Numbered from the stretch's first letter, positions 8,052 through 17,424 are shown. The stretch: DNA of 64,000 nt from Paenibacillus silagei (GCF_017874735.1 NZ_JAGGLV010000009.1:1-64000); one strand, 5' to 3'. Notes: generated by a model from the sequence alone, not told the origin. Numbers and translations are program-made.

Positions 8052-9475
8052 TTCAGCCAATGGTACACTTTATGGGGGTTGGTCTGATTACGGGGCGAAT
8101 CCGAAGGGAAACGTTCCTCCGGTACGACAAGCTCCTCAGGCAGAACCCCTTGACTGATTTGAACCTTCGTGCCCATCGGCACCATGGCGAACAATTCCTC
8201 CACATCCTTCCGGCTCATCCGGATACACCCCAGCGACTCATCCTTGCCGATGCTATCCGGCTCATTCGTCCCGTGAATCGCATAATTACTGTCCGAGAGC
8301 TGCATACCGCGGCTGCCGAACTCCCCGTTATCGCGCCCGTTCGGGTTCACGACCTTATCCTTAATGAAGAACTCCCCTTCAGGGGTCTTATCTCCGCCGA
8401 GTCCTACGGCATAATTCCGTAAAATCACATTGCCGCTGGTGACCGCCAGACGGTGGTTTTGCTTATCTACAACAATAGCAATCGGTTCTTTGAAAAAAAG
8501 CTTCTCCCCCGGCCCCTCCGCCGGACCTCCGCCGCCCGTCTGCTCTTGCCCCGGAATACCTGCATCTTGTCCGCCGGACGGCTGCGGTGATGCTGAGAAC
8601 AGCGGCGCCTCTCCCCGTGCGGCTCTGCGCAGAGGTGCGAAGGCTTCCTTCATCAGCGGGGTGATGCCGCCCAGCACGTTCGCCGGGAAAGGCTTCACTA
8701 ATTCCTGCACCGCTTCGGGATATGCTCCCTTGCTGCTCTTGTACGCACGCAGCGCACTCCAGAGCACAGCCAGCTCCTCCTGCTGCTTCTGCCAGCCCAG
8801 CCCCTGCTGCTTAAGCTCCGCCGAATCCGGCGGCTGGCATGCGCACGCTGCCGGATTATAGGACTGATAGACTATACGCCCTTCTCCGCTCTTGGCAAGA
8901 GTAGCCTCCAGCGGCAGCCCTTTCTTCCACAGCAGCCATTTGCCCGAGCGCTTCATACCGAGCAGTGCGGTGGCGGAAGGCGTCTTCGCCGACTTCAGGA
9001 TGGCTGCCAGGCCCCCGCCCCCCGCAGCAGCATCCGCCGCTACCGCCGTGAAATCCAGACTTGCCGGTTCTTGCGGACTTCCCTGCGTCTCTGCGGCTGT
9101 CTCCGGCAGCACGGCTGAGACCGCTTCGACCGGGGCAGCTGCCCCCTTACTGTCCGGCAGAATTCCCGGTGCGACGGCAGCCGGAATAAGCATGAGCAGC
9201 AGCAGCATTAGAGCCAGCAGCACCCGGCGCTTCCTGAGCCTCGCGGTCTGCCGTTCCCGGGCCGATTCCAGCAGCCCTTCCTCGTACTGCTGCAGCATTT
9301 CCGCGGGCACCTTGCTGCGTTCAAATGCCTCATACACTTCCCCGGCCTGATTATAGCAGTAATTCGCTTTTCCATACTGCCCGTTCTTATAGTATTCCTT
9401 ACCAAGCAAGTACCATGCCATCTTATTATCCGGATGCATCTGTACATAGGCTTTTAGATGCTGAGCATTCTTCAT
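8048..9475 (-). CDS. Membrane-anchored L,D-transpeptidase (YkuD domain)
   Basis: A 475-residue protein combining a cytoplasmic TPR-like N-terminus (residues 1-65, HPDNKMAWYLLGKEYYKNGQY), a transmembrane helix (about 85-108, LLALMLLLLMLIPAAVA), a long Ala/Pro/Gly-rich extracellular linker, and a C-terminal YkuD catalytic domain. The catalytic motif is complete: HGTNEPDSIGKDESLGCIRM contains the conserved His and the SxGCIR nucleophile Cys. Such enzymes form 3-3 cross-links in peptidoglycan or act in spore coats and walls. The upstream GTG at 9487 is rejected in favour of ATG 9475, which has GGAGG at the right distance. It converges on, and overlaps by 4 bases, the 45-residue membrane protein gene. 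Confidence 0.88.
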   Translation of the reverse strand: MKNAQHLKAYVQMHPDNKMAWYLLGKEYYKNGQYGKANYCYNQAGEVYEAFERSKVPAEMLQQYEEGLLESARERQTARLRKRRVLLALMLLLLMLIPAAVAPGILPDSKGAAAPVEAVSAVLPETAAETQGSPQEPASLDFTAVAADAAAGGGGLAAILKSAKTPSATALLGMKRSGKWLLWKKGLPLEATLAKSGEGRIVYQSYNPAACACQPPDSAELKQQGLGWQKQQEELAVLWSALRAYKSSKGAYPEAVQELVKPFPANVLGGITPLMKEAFAPLRRAARGEAPLFSASPQPSGGQDAGIPGQEQTGGGGPAEGPGEKLFFKEPIAIVVDKQNHRLAVTSGNVILRNYAVGLGGDKTPEGEFFIKDKVVNPNGRDNGEFGSRGMQLSDSNYAIHGTNEPDSIGKDESLGCIRMSRKDVEELFAMVPMGTKVQISQGVLPEELVVPEERFPSDSPRNQTNPHKVYHWLN

Positions 9476-9546
9476 GTGGGCCTCCACTATTGGTGGTATG
9501 GTTATGTATTCGTATGTACCTTCTATTGTATATCGGCAGGGAATGC

Positions 9547-9595
9547 AAAAAAAGACACCTCAAGCCGCATTTATCGCGGTCCTGAGATGTCTTTT
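9547..9595 (-). terminator. Intrinsic terminator downstream of ferredoxin gene
   Basis: AAAAGACA-CTCA-G-CCGC and its complement form a long stem with a 7-base loop (ATTTATC) followed on the minus strand by seven Ts. It lies just 3' of the ferredoxin gene and could also stop plus-strand transcripts. Confidence 0.8.
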
Positions 9596-9612
9596 ATGGA
9601 GACGGCAGAAGC

Positions 9613-9903
<291 letters not shown>

Positions 9904-10015
9904 TTATTTTTCTCATATTAATATAAATAGGATACAATTTCAATGAATTTTCAATGTGTTGACATTATTGCCTCATTCTCTGCGGTGCTCCAGGCGGCTG
10001 ATGACGGGCCTTAAT

Positions 10016-11317
10016 TCAGTCTATATCCTTGTCTGCGCCGCCCAGATTGTCCTTCTGCAGCGAGGTGCCCCGCTCCTTATGGTTACGCAGCCGCGCCGAG
10101 TGGCTGTCGCTCAGCATCCCTGCGGTCAGCACCGCATTCTCGCCGAACTTGTTGCGCAGCATGTCCATCGCCTTATTAAGCGACTCCTTCTTCGGCTGCC
10201 GCTCGTAGTCGAACAGGTCCAGCTGAATAGCCGACTCCTCTTTGGGCATCAGCCCTTGGAGCGTTACCCCCAGCAGCCGCACCGGCTTGTCGCCCTTCCA
10301 GTGGCGCGCGAACTGGTCGCATGCCACCTTATAAATGTCCTCGGCGCTCTCGGTGGGAGCCTCAAGCTGGCGGGAGCGGGTGATCGTCTTCATATCCGGC
10401 GTGCGGATCGTCAGCTGTACCCCCGCTGCAACCAGCCCCTGCTTCCTCAGCCTCCGCGCAACCTGATCACTCAGGTTCAGCAGGATCGGGCGCGCCTCAG
10501 CCAGCCCTACCACATCATGCGGCAGCGTGGTTGTATGGCCGATGGACTTGCTCTGCTCCCGCTCAGGATTGACGATTCCGTGATCAATCCCGTTCCCCGC
10601 CCGCTTCAGCCAAGCGCCCATGACACCGAAATGGCCGACCAGCATCGCCTCGTCTGCGGCTGCCAGCTGTCCGATGCTGTAGATGCCCAGCTTGCGCAGC
10701 TTCTCGGCCGTTTTGCCGCCAATGCCGAACATCTCATTGCACGGCTTGTCCCACAGCACGGACGGCACATCGCGCAGCCGCAGCACGGAGATGCCACTGG
10801 GCTTCTTCAGATCGGAGGCGATCTTCGCCAGCAGCTTATTGGGGGCAATCCCGATGGAGCAAGGCAGACCCAGCTCCTCCATAATCCGGCGCTGCAGCGC
10901 CTCGGCAATCTCCGGCGGCGTTCCGAATTGGCGGGAGCCGGTGATATCGAGATAGCATTCGTCTATAGAGACGGCTTCGAGCAGCGGAGTATAGCTGTAG
11001 GCAATCTGCATGAATGCATTGGAGTACTTGCGGTATAGATGAAAATCCGGCTTAATAAGCATTAAAGACGGACAAATCCGCAGCGCCTTCTGCACCTGCA
11101 TGCCCGTGGAGATGCCCAGCCTGCGCGCGGCGTAGGAGCAGGTGACGATAATTCCCCTTCTAGCCTCCACGCTGCCCGCCACCGCTGTCGCCTTGCCTTT
11201 ATATTGCTCCGGATCTTCCGCCTCATGCACAGAGCAGTAGAAGGCATTCATGTCCACATGCAGAATAACCCTGCCGCTTGCCGGATAATATTGATCCACA
11301 CTCTGCATGGCATCCAC
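10016..11317 (-). CDS. dinB: DNA polymerase IV (Y-family)
   Basis: A 433-residue translesion polymerase resembling B. subtilis YqjH (PolY1). The palm motifs are ILHVDMNAFYCSVH (first catalytic Asp) and SIDECYLDIT (second Asp and Glu). SIGIAPNKLLAKIASDLKKP and the helix-hairpin-helix IGGKTAEKLRKLGI follow. The C-terminal little-finger domain contains VRLLGVTLQGL, and the QLDLF string (about 380) is the canonical beta-clamp binding motif. It probably has roles in stress-induced mutagenesis and lesion bypass. It is divergent from cimA; I did not find a convincing LexA box in the 186-base intergenic region. Confidence 0.93.
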   Translation of the reverse strand: MDAMQSVDQYYPASGRVILHVDMNAFYCSVHEAEDPEQYKGKATAVAGSVEARRGIIVTCSYAARRLGISTGMQVQKALRICPSLMLIKPDFHLYRKYSNAFMQIAYSYTPLLEAVSIDECYLDITGSRQFGTPPEIAEALQRRIMEELGLPCSIGIAPNKLLAKIASDLKKPSGISVLRLRDVPSVLWDKPCNEMFGIGGKTAEKLRKLGIYSIGQLAAADEAMLVGHFGVMGAWLKRAGNGIDHGIVNPEREQSKSIGHTTTLPHDVVGLAEARPILLNLSDQVARRLRKQGLVAAGVQLTIRTPDMKTITRSRQLEAPTESAEDIYKVACDQFARHWKGDKPVRLLGVTLQGLMPKEESAIQLDLFDYERQPKKESLNKAMDMLRNKFGENAVLTAGMLSDSHSARLRNHKERGTSLQKDNLGGADKDID

Positions 11318-11421
11318 CTTCTTATCTTTCGGGGTTCCATTGTTATTGTCAGCATACCTCTACCCCGGCGGGAGGTCAACTTGCCAAGAGAGCCGCTTGT
11401 GACAGCGCGGTGAAAAGTTCT

Positions 11422-11452
11422 TTGTTACTTTCCCGCGTAAAAATGCTATAAT
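11422..11452 (+). promoter_or_regulatory. Predicted sigma-A promoter of cimA
   Basis: TTGTTA at 11422-11427 and a perfect TATAAT at 11447-11452, with a somewhat long 19-base spacer. The predicted mRNA would have a 5' leader of about 45 bases, too short for a T-box or leader-peptide attenuator. Confidence 0.55.
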
Positions 11453-11503
11453 ATAAAAATTAATTTCCTATGCGAAGGCTAATAACACTTTAGGAGGACA
11501 CTC

Positions 11504-13123
11504 ATGTCTAAGTCTATCTCCATCTTCGATACTACCCTGCGCGACGGAACACAAGGCGAGGGGATCAGTCTGTCGGCGGATGACAAGCTGAAGATTGCCA
11601 GGAAACTCGACGATCTGGGTGTCCATTATATTGAAGGCGGCAATCCGGGAAGCAACAACAAGGACATCGAATTTTTCAAAAGAGTCCAGGAGCTTCATCT
11701 GAATGCCAAGATTACCGCATTCGGCAGCACCCGGCGTAAAAACACTGTAACCGAGCAGGACGAGGGGCTGCAGCGGATGATTAACGCAGGCGTTCCGGCG
11801 GCTACCCTGGTAGGAAAATCGTGGGATTTCCATGTTCATACTGCCCTGCAGACCACCCTGGAAGAGAATCTGGCCATGATCTTCGACTCCATCTCTTATT
11901 TGAAGCGCAAGGGGCTTGAGGTCATCTTCGATGCAGAGCATTTCTTCGACGGCTTCAAGAACAACCCTGAATACGCCGCTGCTGTTCTCACCCGTGCCCG
12001 CGAGGCCGGAGCAGACTGGCTGGTGATGTGCGATACGAACGGCGGCACCCTGCCGCAGGAGATTCATGATATTGTGACAAGCATCGGCGTGCTGCTCCCG
12101 GAAGCATCGCTCGGTATTCATACACACAACGATTGTGAGCTTGCGGTTGCCAACACCCTGAGCGCAATCGGTGCCGGTGCCCGGCAGGTTCAGGGGACCA
12201 TTAACGGCTATGGCGAGCGCTGCGGCAATGCCAATCTGTGTTCCATCATTCCAACACTTCAGCTTAAGATGGGCTATCACTGCATCCCTGGCGATTCCCT
12301 GCCGCAGTTAACCAACACGGCCCGGTTCATCAGCGAGGTTGCCAATGTGAATATGCCGGTGAATCAGCCTTATGTCGGCACAGCCGCATTCGCCCACAAG
12401 GGCGGCATCCACGTATCTGCCATTTTGCGCGATTCACGCACGTACGAGCATATCGCCCCTGAGCTGGTCGGCAATAAGCAGCGTGTGCTGGTCTCTGAGC
12501 TTGCCGGACAGAGCAATGTGCTGTCCAAGGCGCAGGAGATGGGACTCAGCCTTGATCCAAGCAGCGAGCAGGCACGCAAGGTGATTGACAAGATCAAGAA
12601 TCTTGAACACCAGGGGTATCAGTTCGAAGGCGCAGATGCTTCGCTTGAATTGCTGCTCCGGGAAGCGACCGGCGAGATGAATGAGCTGTTCACCTTCGAG
12701 TCGTTCAAGATGCTGGTTGAGAAGACTGCCGGCCGCCCTGTCGTCTCCGAGGCCTTCGTCAAGCTGAAGGTCGGCGGTGAGAGCCTATACACAGCCGCCG
12801 AAGGCAATGGACCGGTCAACGCGCTGGATAATGCGCTGCGTAAGGCGCTGCAGACCTACTTCCCTCAGCTTAAGGATATGCACCTCTCCGACTATAAGGT
12901 CCGTGTGCTGGATGAACAGGATCAGACCGCCGCGAAGGTACGTGTGCTGATTGAATCCAAGGATTATAGCGACACCTGGAGCACAGTAGGCGTATCCAGC
13001 AACGTGATCGAAGCGAGCTGGGAGGCTCTGGTCGATTCCATGCGATATGCCCTTCTGGGACAGATCTCACTGGAGCAGGGCATCCAGACCAGCAATGAAC
13101 CGAGAGGTCTGGTCAATCACTGA
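11504..13123 (+). CDS. cimA: (R)-citramalate synthase
   Basis: A 539-residue enzyme of the 2-isopropylmalate/homocitrate synthase family that condenses pyruvate with acetyl-CoA to citramalate. This opens the threonine-independent route to 2-oxobutyrate and isoleucine. The catalytic barrel begins IFDTTLRDGTQGEGISLS, and the metal-binding HTHND lies in LGIHTHNDCELAVAN. NGYGERCGNANL and HKGGIHVSAI complete the family signature. The C-terminal LeuA dimer/regulatory domain spans about 400-530. The CimA rather than LeuA assignment rests on the whole-length pattern (GQGEGISLS, EGGNPGSNNKD). AGGAGG sits upstream of the start and a strong bidirectional terminator follows. Confidence 0.92.
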   Translation: MSKSISIFDTTLRDGTQGEGISLSADDKLKIARKLDDLGVHYIEGGNPGSNNKDIEFFKRVQELHLNAKITAFGSTRRKNTVTEQDEGLQRMINAGVPAATLVGKSWDFHVHTALQTTLEENLAMIFDSISYLKRKGLEVIFDAEHFFDGFKNNPEYAAAVLTRAREAGADWLVMCDTNGGTLPQEIHDIVTSIGVLLPEASLGIHTHNDCELAVANTLSAIGAGARQVQGTINGYGERCGNANLCSIIPTLQLKMGYHCIPGDSLPQLTNTARFISEVANVNMPVNQPYVGTAAFAHKGGIHVSAILRDSRTYEHIAPELVGNKQRVLVSELAGQSNVLSKAQEMGLSLDPSSEQARKVIDKIKNLEHQGYQFEGADASLELLLREATGEMNELFTFESFKMLVEKTAGRPVVSEAFVKLKVGGESLYTAAEGNGPVNALDNALRKALQTYFPQLKDMHLSDYKVRVLDEQDQTAAKVRVLIESKDYSDTWSTVGVSSNVIEASWEALVDSMRYALLGQISLEQGIQTSNEPRGLVNH

Positions 13124-13150
13124 CCTCCTTGGCTTCGCTCTATGCACTCC

Positions 13151-13195
13151 AAAAAGCCCTCCTCTGCGGAACTTTCTCCGCGCAGGAGGGCTTTT
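13151..13195. terminator. Bidirectional terminator between cimA and tlpA-like gene
   Basis: AAAAAGCCCTCCT and AGGAGGGCTTTT flank an inner CTGCGG/CCGCGC stem with loop around AACTTTCT. A-run and T-run on the two sides serve both convergent genes. Confidence 0.9.
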
Positions 13196-13218
13196 CACTA
13201 TGCGGCTGATCGCCGGTG

Positions 13219-13779
13219 CTAAGAGCCAGTCAGCGCAATAATCTTTTTCTCCAATTCCTCTGCGCTCAGGACCCCCAGAATAATCTCGCTGATGACCCCG
13301 TTCTTATCAATCAATACATTGGTCGGGAACACCGCCCCGTTATACTTGTCGAAGATCTGGCCCTTTAGATCATACATTACCGGAAAGGTCAGCATATACT
13401 TCTTGACGAAGCGTTCCGCATTAGGCTTGTAATCCTGGCTAGTTACGTTAATGCCGTATACATCCAGCACCTTGCTGTATTTCATAGCCAGCTTATTCAG
13501 TTCAGGAGCCTCCTGCCGGCAAGGATCACACCAGGAGGCCCAGAAGTTAAGAATCACCGGCTTCTCCCTTGCCCCATCGACGCCATATTGCTTATCCCCT
13601 TCCTGCACTGTAAAAGGAGGCGCTTTGAGTCCGGCAGATGCACCAGTCTCCGGTTCCGCCGTCTGCTGCAGGACCGCAACCGCCTTAGGCTCCGATTTCA
13701 CTTTATGTTCTATGGCAAGAACGGCCAGAAAAACAATCAAGGCCAGAATCGTTACATTCCGTTTATGGACTGCTTTCAT
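13219..13779 (-). CDS. Membrane-anchored thioredoxin-like protein (ResA/TlpA type)
   Basis: A 186-residue thiol-disulfide oxidoreductase. An N-terminal uncleaved signal anchor (residues 8-24, VTILALIVFLAVLAIEH) places a thioredoxin fold outside the membrane. The active site is FWASWCDPCRQEAPELN (CxxC = CDPC). Downstream, the cis-Pro loop lies in GAVFPTNVLIDKNG. Relatives (ResA, StoA, TlpA) reduce apocytochrome c or envelope and spore proteins. No cytochrome c maturation gene lies alongside, so the client is unknown. It shares a terminator with the convergent cimA. Confidence 0.85.
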   Translation of the reverse strand: MKAVHKRNVTILALIVFLAVLAIEHKVKSEPKAVAVLQQTAEPETGASAGLKAPPFTVQEGDKQYGVDGAREKPVILNFWASWCDPCRQEAPELNKLAMKYSKVLDVYGINVTSQDYKPNAERFVKKYMLTFPVMYDLKGQIFDKYNGAVFPTNVLIDKNGVISEIILGVLSAEELEKKIIALTGS

Positions 13780-13852
13780 AGAGTTCAGATCCTTTACATG
13801 GAGGATTTTTCTCTATTGTACCCCCACTTGCTCCAGTTTCAAACGTTATCAT

Positions 13853-13885
13853 AAAAAAAGAGGATTCCGTCAAAGACGAAATCCC
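13853..13885 (-). terminator. Intrinsic terminator at end of a hairpin-rich non-coding stretch
   Basis: On the minus strand GGATT-T-CGTC-TTT-GACG-G-AATCC is followed by TCTTTTTTT. The stem has one mismatch and a clear U-tract, so it is a convincing Rho-independent terminator about 270 bases beyond the exonuclease stop codon. Confidence 0.8.
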
Positions 13886-14150
13886 ATGAAGAGAGAGGGG
13901 TAAAGCTGACAGCGGCCAGGGAAGCCCCCGGCTGTTCAGACCGGACTCTTCCGTACAGCAGAGGCTGGGGAAGCTTCTGCTGCCCGGCTGCCGCAGGAGA
14001 CCTGCAGACAGCTACTGGCGCTGCCGCAGCGGGTGGCATGTGTATTGGCCTAAGGCCGATACGCAACGTAGCGCCTGACCCGCCGCCTTCCAGATATACC
14101 TTAATCAGTCCCCGCTTTGCACTGCAATCCGGCCAGTCTTACCAATAACT
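13886..14150 (-). ncRNA. Candidate structured RNA or long structured 3' UTR
   Basis: This 265-base gap holds no credible coding frame but contains strong hairpins: GTATTGGCC-TAA-GGCCGATAC at 14042-14062 and CAGCAGA-GGCT...AGC-TTCTGCTG at 13956-13982. GCGGGT/ACCCGC and GGCGCT/AGCGCC pairings can also be drawn on the minus strand; they interleave and would form a pseudoknot. An intrinsic terminator for the minus strand closes it. I do not recognise it as SRP, RNase P, tmRNA or 6S RNA. It may be an independent small RNA or the 3' UTR of the exonuclease transcript. Confidence 0.4.
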
Positions 14151-14151
14151 C

Positions 14152-14901
14152 TCATGTCCTGCTTAGATAAGCGTATAAGTCGCCTAACGTATCTACCTGA
14201 TTCTTTTGTAAGATCTGGCGGATGTAAGCTACCCACAGCTTCGCCGTCATCTTGGCATCCTCCAGCGCATGATGGCGGCCCTCGATGGGAATCTCATGAA
14301 TCGCCAGCAGCTCATCCAGCGTGTAATTGCTGCGGTGCGGCTCCAGCCAGCGGGCCAGCATCATCGTATCCAGCACCCGGTGGGTTAACTGGACCTTGGA
14401 GGTCTTCCATAGGGCGGCATTCAGGAACGCCTTATCATGGGCACTTCCGTGCGCCACCAGTACCCGCTGCCCGACGAAGGACATGAAGTTATGCAAGCCG
14501 TCCATCAGCGGCGGAGCAGAGGAGGTCATCTCTGCTGAGATTCCGGTCAGTCTCGTAATATTATCCGGAATCGTTGCCCCGCAGTTCACCAGTGTATAGA
14601 AGCATTCCTCTGCCTTGATCTCTTCCCCGACCACCCGGATCGCCCCGATGGACATAATCTCATCCCCGCCCTGGTGGGAGAAGCCCGTAGTCTCCAGATC
14701 GAATATCACCGTCTCCAGTTCAGACAGCGGAGTATGCAGCACCTCGGGACGCCGTTTCTCACGCATCAGAGAACGGATAAAGGCCATTTGCTGGGCTGTC
14801 TGCTGCGCCGATTCTCCGCCTCTCATGGAAGCGATGGCGGAGGGCATTCCGCCTTGCCGCAGATTATTCCAGAATCCTCCGCCCTTGCTCGGCTCCTTCA
14901 T
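14152..14901 (-). CDS. DnaQ-family 3'-5' exonuclease
   Basis: A 249-residue DEDDh exonuclease. Exo I is VIFDLETTGFSHQGGD (catalytic Asp and Glu), Exo II lies around VLVAHGSAHDKAFLNAAL, and Exo III is GRHHALEDAKMTAKLW, with the His of DEDDh in HHALEDA. Such proteins resemble DNA polymerase III epsilon and the PolC proofreading domain and degrade DNA or RNA from the 3' end. An N-terminal 50-residue extension precedes the domain. Its start overlaps the stop of the DUF294 gene by 4 bases (ATGA), so the two are translated together. The pairing suggests nucleotide or nucleic-acid signalling, but the substrate is unknown. Confidence 0.87.
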   Translation of the reverse strand: MKEPSKGGGFWNNLRQGGMPSAIASMRGGESAQQTAQQMAFIRSLMREKRRPEVLHTPLSELETVIFDLETTGFSHQGGDEIMSIGAIRVVGEEIKAEECFYTLVNCGATIPDNITRLTGISAEMTSSAPPLMDGLHNFMSFVGQRVLVAHGSAHDKAFLNAALWKTSKVQLTHRVLDTMMLARWLEPHRSNYTLDELLAIHEIPIEGRHHALEDAKMTAKLWVAYIRQILQKNQVDTLGDLYAYLSRT

Positions 14902-15980
14902 AGCTGTCTCCTTTCCGCTGACCGGAGCTGCCGCTGCAGCGCCTTATGCAGGCGTCTGATCAGCAGCAGGCTTTCCCGCAGCTCCGCCCGGAGCTGCTTA
15001 TTCTTCAGATCATTCTCGGCATAATAATCGCTGCTCACGAGCAGGCCGTCCGTCACTGTAAACGGCGTGTTCACCCGCATCCTGAGCGCCGTCAGACAAG
15101 CGCGCCTGATCTCTTCCAGATGCTGATACTGCTCCAGCTTAGCCAGCTCATCAAGCCGCTTCAGTGTCGAAGATGCTTCGATTCCGTGCAGCAGCGACAA
15201 ATGCCTGACAATATTGACAAGTGGAATGTAGAGACCATATTTGACATCGAAGCCGCCAGCATTATCACCGAACCGCTCCGTGAGCACCTGTCCCAGCAGA
15301 TTCAGCGTTGCTTTATGGCGCACCGTATTGCGCAGTACCGCCATCGTCAATTTGCTGTTATCTGTGAATCCGGCATGCAGGGCTTCCCGCCACTGCGCAG
15401 ACAGTGCCTCACTTCCCGCTACATGGCGCATATCCGAAGCTATAATGAGGTACCGGACAGGCTCCCATTCGAGTTGCTCCATCCAGTCAGACAGCTGGCG
15501 CTTCCAATCTGCCAGTGACTTCCGCCAGAGCGGCTCAGAGCACATGACCCTGCCCTCGCATTTCTCATAGCCAATCGCCTCAAGCACATCCGACAGCATG
15601 CTGCCAAAAGCTTCGAAATACCTTTTCCGCTCACCCTCCAGCGCTTCCTCTACAATTAAGCCGTTATCCTGATCGCTCCACAGCGTAGCCTCCTGCCGGC
15701 CCGCACTGCCGAATACAATAAAGGAATAGGCGCAGGGAGGCAGGCCGTAGCCCGCCTCCTTCATCTGCGCCTCACATATGCGTACCGCCGTCCCGGCAAG
15801 CTGGTCATGCATCGCATTGACCCGGTGCATCCATACCTGAACGGGAATCACGCCCAGCTGCTCCAGCAGCACTTGTTGACAAGCGGTACGCCTCGCCTTA
15901 AGCTCCTCCGGCGAACCGGCTGTTACGATGGACAAGTAACTTTCTTCTTCGTTCCAATCTGCTGCCTCCATCGAAGCCAC
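14898..15980 (-). CDS. DUF294 nucleotidyltransferase-like protein
   Basis: A 360-residue protein with the DUF294 putative nucleotidyltransferase domain. The signature GSAGRQEATLWSDQDNGLI (about 113-131) gives the GS-x-GR-x-E and D-x-D metal-binding pattern of Pol-beta-like transferases, as in GlnD and GlnE. A C-terminal helical DUF294_C domain follows. In many bacteria this module is fused to CBS domains; here it stands without them and is coupled to an exonuclease by a 4-base overlap. It lies just downstream of amtB on the same strand (30 bases). A link to nitrogen signalling is possible because GlnD-like enzymes modify PII proteins, but that is inference. Confidence 0.8.
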   Translation of the reverse strand: MASMEAADWNEEESYLSIVTAGSPEELKARRTACQQVLLEQLGVIPVQVWMHRVNAMHDQLAGTAVRICEAQMKEAGYGLPPCAYSFIVFGSAGRQEATLWSDQDNGLIVEEALEGERKRYFEAFGSMLSDVLEAIGYEKCEGRVMCSEPLWRKSLADWKRQLSDWMEQLEWEPVRYLIIASDMRHVAGSEALSAQWREALHAGFTDNSKLTMAVLRNTVRHKATLNLLGQVLTERFGDNAGGFDVKYGLYIPLVNIVRHLSLLHGIEASSTLKRLDELAKLEQYQHLEEIRRACLTALRMRVNTPFTVTDGLLVSSDYYAENDLKNKQLRAELRESLLLIRRLHKALQRQLRSAERRQL

Positions 15981-16010
15981 TCGGTCCGCCTCCCTGCCTG
16001 AGTATAAATA

Positions 16011-17405
16011 TTAGTGTTTGAGGGTTTTGGATTCTGATTCACTAATCAGCTTCATTTGCTCAGGATAACCGTACGTACCATGCTCACTGATATCCAGACC
16101 CATCAATTCTTCTTCTTCCGTTACACGGATACCCATAACCATCTTCATTACATACAGGATGACGAAGGACATCACAGCTACGAACACGAAGGTTCCGACT
16201 ACACCCAGTGCCTGCACACCGAGCTGATGGAAGCCGCCGCCGTAGAACAGACCTGCTTTACCTACAAGTGCGCCTTGTTCAATCAGATCAGGTGCTGCGA
16301 AGAGGCCTGTAGACAACGCCCCCCACATACCGGCGATACCATGTACAGAGAAAGCATAGATCGGATCATCCAATCCTGCACGTTCCAGCCACTGCGAGGT
16401 CATGAAAGTAAAGGCACCGGCAATGAGACCGATAATGATGGCTGCCCAAGGCTCTACGAAGGCACAGGCACCGGTGATGGCAACCAGAGCTGCCAGTACG
16501 CCGTTAAGCATGGCCGGAATATCGGATTTGCCGAAGTACAGCCAGGAAGCTGCCAGTGCTGCCAGACCGCCTGCCGCCGCTGCAATGTTCGTAGTCAGCG
16601 CTACGTGTCCGAAGAATCCGCCCATAGGGGACAACGCGCTACCGGGGTTGAAGCCGAACCAGCCGAACCAGAGAATGATAACACCAAGTACAGTGAAGAC
16701 CTGGTTATGACCTGGAATAATAACCGGCTTGCCTTCTTTGTTGAATTTTCCAAGACGGGGCTTGAGGAGAATGGTCGCCACTACAGCCGCCGTTGCCCCT
16801 GTAAGATGGACTACTGTAGAGCCTGCATAATCCTGCATGCTCAGCTCTGCCAGCCAGCCGCCGCCCCATACCCAGTGAGCTACAACCGGATAAATCACAA
16901 CCGAGAAGAGAATTCCGAAGATAATATATACGCTAAGCTTAGCACGTTCAGCCATACCGCCGGATACAATCGCCAGGGAGACTGCCGCAAATGCCATTTG
17001 GAACAGGAATTTCGTATTTAGTGTAACATCGGAGAAGGCCAGGGATTCAAATGCGGAGGCTGTGGAATCTCCACCGTAGAAGAAGCCTGTAGTTCCGAAG
17101 AAGCTGTTGCCGTTACCGAAGCCAAGGCCAAAGCCCAGTGCCCAGAAGCACAAGCTGGCAATCGCCAGTGTCAGTACCGTCTTACCGGCCACATGGCCGG
17201 CATTCTTCATCCGGACCGAACCCGCCTCAAGTAATGCGAATCCTGATTGCATGAAGAATACAAGGATAAATGCCAGGAACGTAAATGCAGTGTCGAGTCC
17301 AATCTGCAGATCCGGTGCTGCCGGACCCTCAGCCGCGAAGGCGCTGACCGGATAGATCATTAGTGTAATCATACCCAGGAACATCATCAACATCTTTTTT
17401 TTCAT
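16011..17405 (-). CDS. amtB: Ammonium transporter
   Basis: A 464-residue Amt/MEP/Rh channel. A cleavable signal peptide (MKKKMLMMFLGMITLMIYPVS, ending near AFA-AEG) is followed by about 11 membrane helices. Family marks include LLEAGSVRMKNAGHVAGKT, WVWGGGWL, GSTVVHLTGATAAVVATILL, GFNPGSALSP and FSVHGIAGMWGALSTGLFA with the conserved pore His. The GTG 12 bases upstream is less likely than this ATG, which has GGGG before it. No glnK/nrgB gene follows, unlike the usual amtB-glnK pairing. A perfect GlnR/TnrA box sits between the predicted promoter and the gene, so nitrogen control is expected. Confidence 0.93.
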   Translation of the reverse strand: MKKKMLMMFLGMITLMIYPVSAFAAEGPAAPDLQIGLDTAFTFLAFILVFFMQSGFALLEAGSVRMKNAGHVAGKTVLTLAIASLCFWALGFGLGFGNGNSFFGTTGFFYGGDSTASAFESLAFSDVTLNTKFLFQMAFAAVSLAIVSGGMAERAKLSVYIIFGILFSVVIYPVVAHWVWGGGWLAELSMQDYAGSTVVHLTGATAAVVATILLKPRLGKFNKEGKPVIIPGHNQVFTVLGVIILWFGWFGFNPGSALSPMGGFFGHVALTTNIAAAAGGLAALAASWLYFGKSDIPAMLNGVLAALVAITGACAFVEPWAAIIIGLIAGAFTFMTSQWLERAGLDDPIYAFSVHGIAGMWGALSTGLFAAPDLIEQGALVGKAGLFYGGGFHQLGVQALGVVGTFVFVAVMSFVILYVMKMVMGIRVTEEEELMGLDISEHGTYGYPEQMKLISESESKTLKH

Positions 17406-17424
17406 AGTGTACCCCACTCCCCAA

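Noticed and set aside
13839..14066. 75-codon minus-strand frame
   Set aside because: It reads through the intrinsic terminator and hairpins; composition is low-complexity and no ribosome binding site is present.
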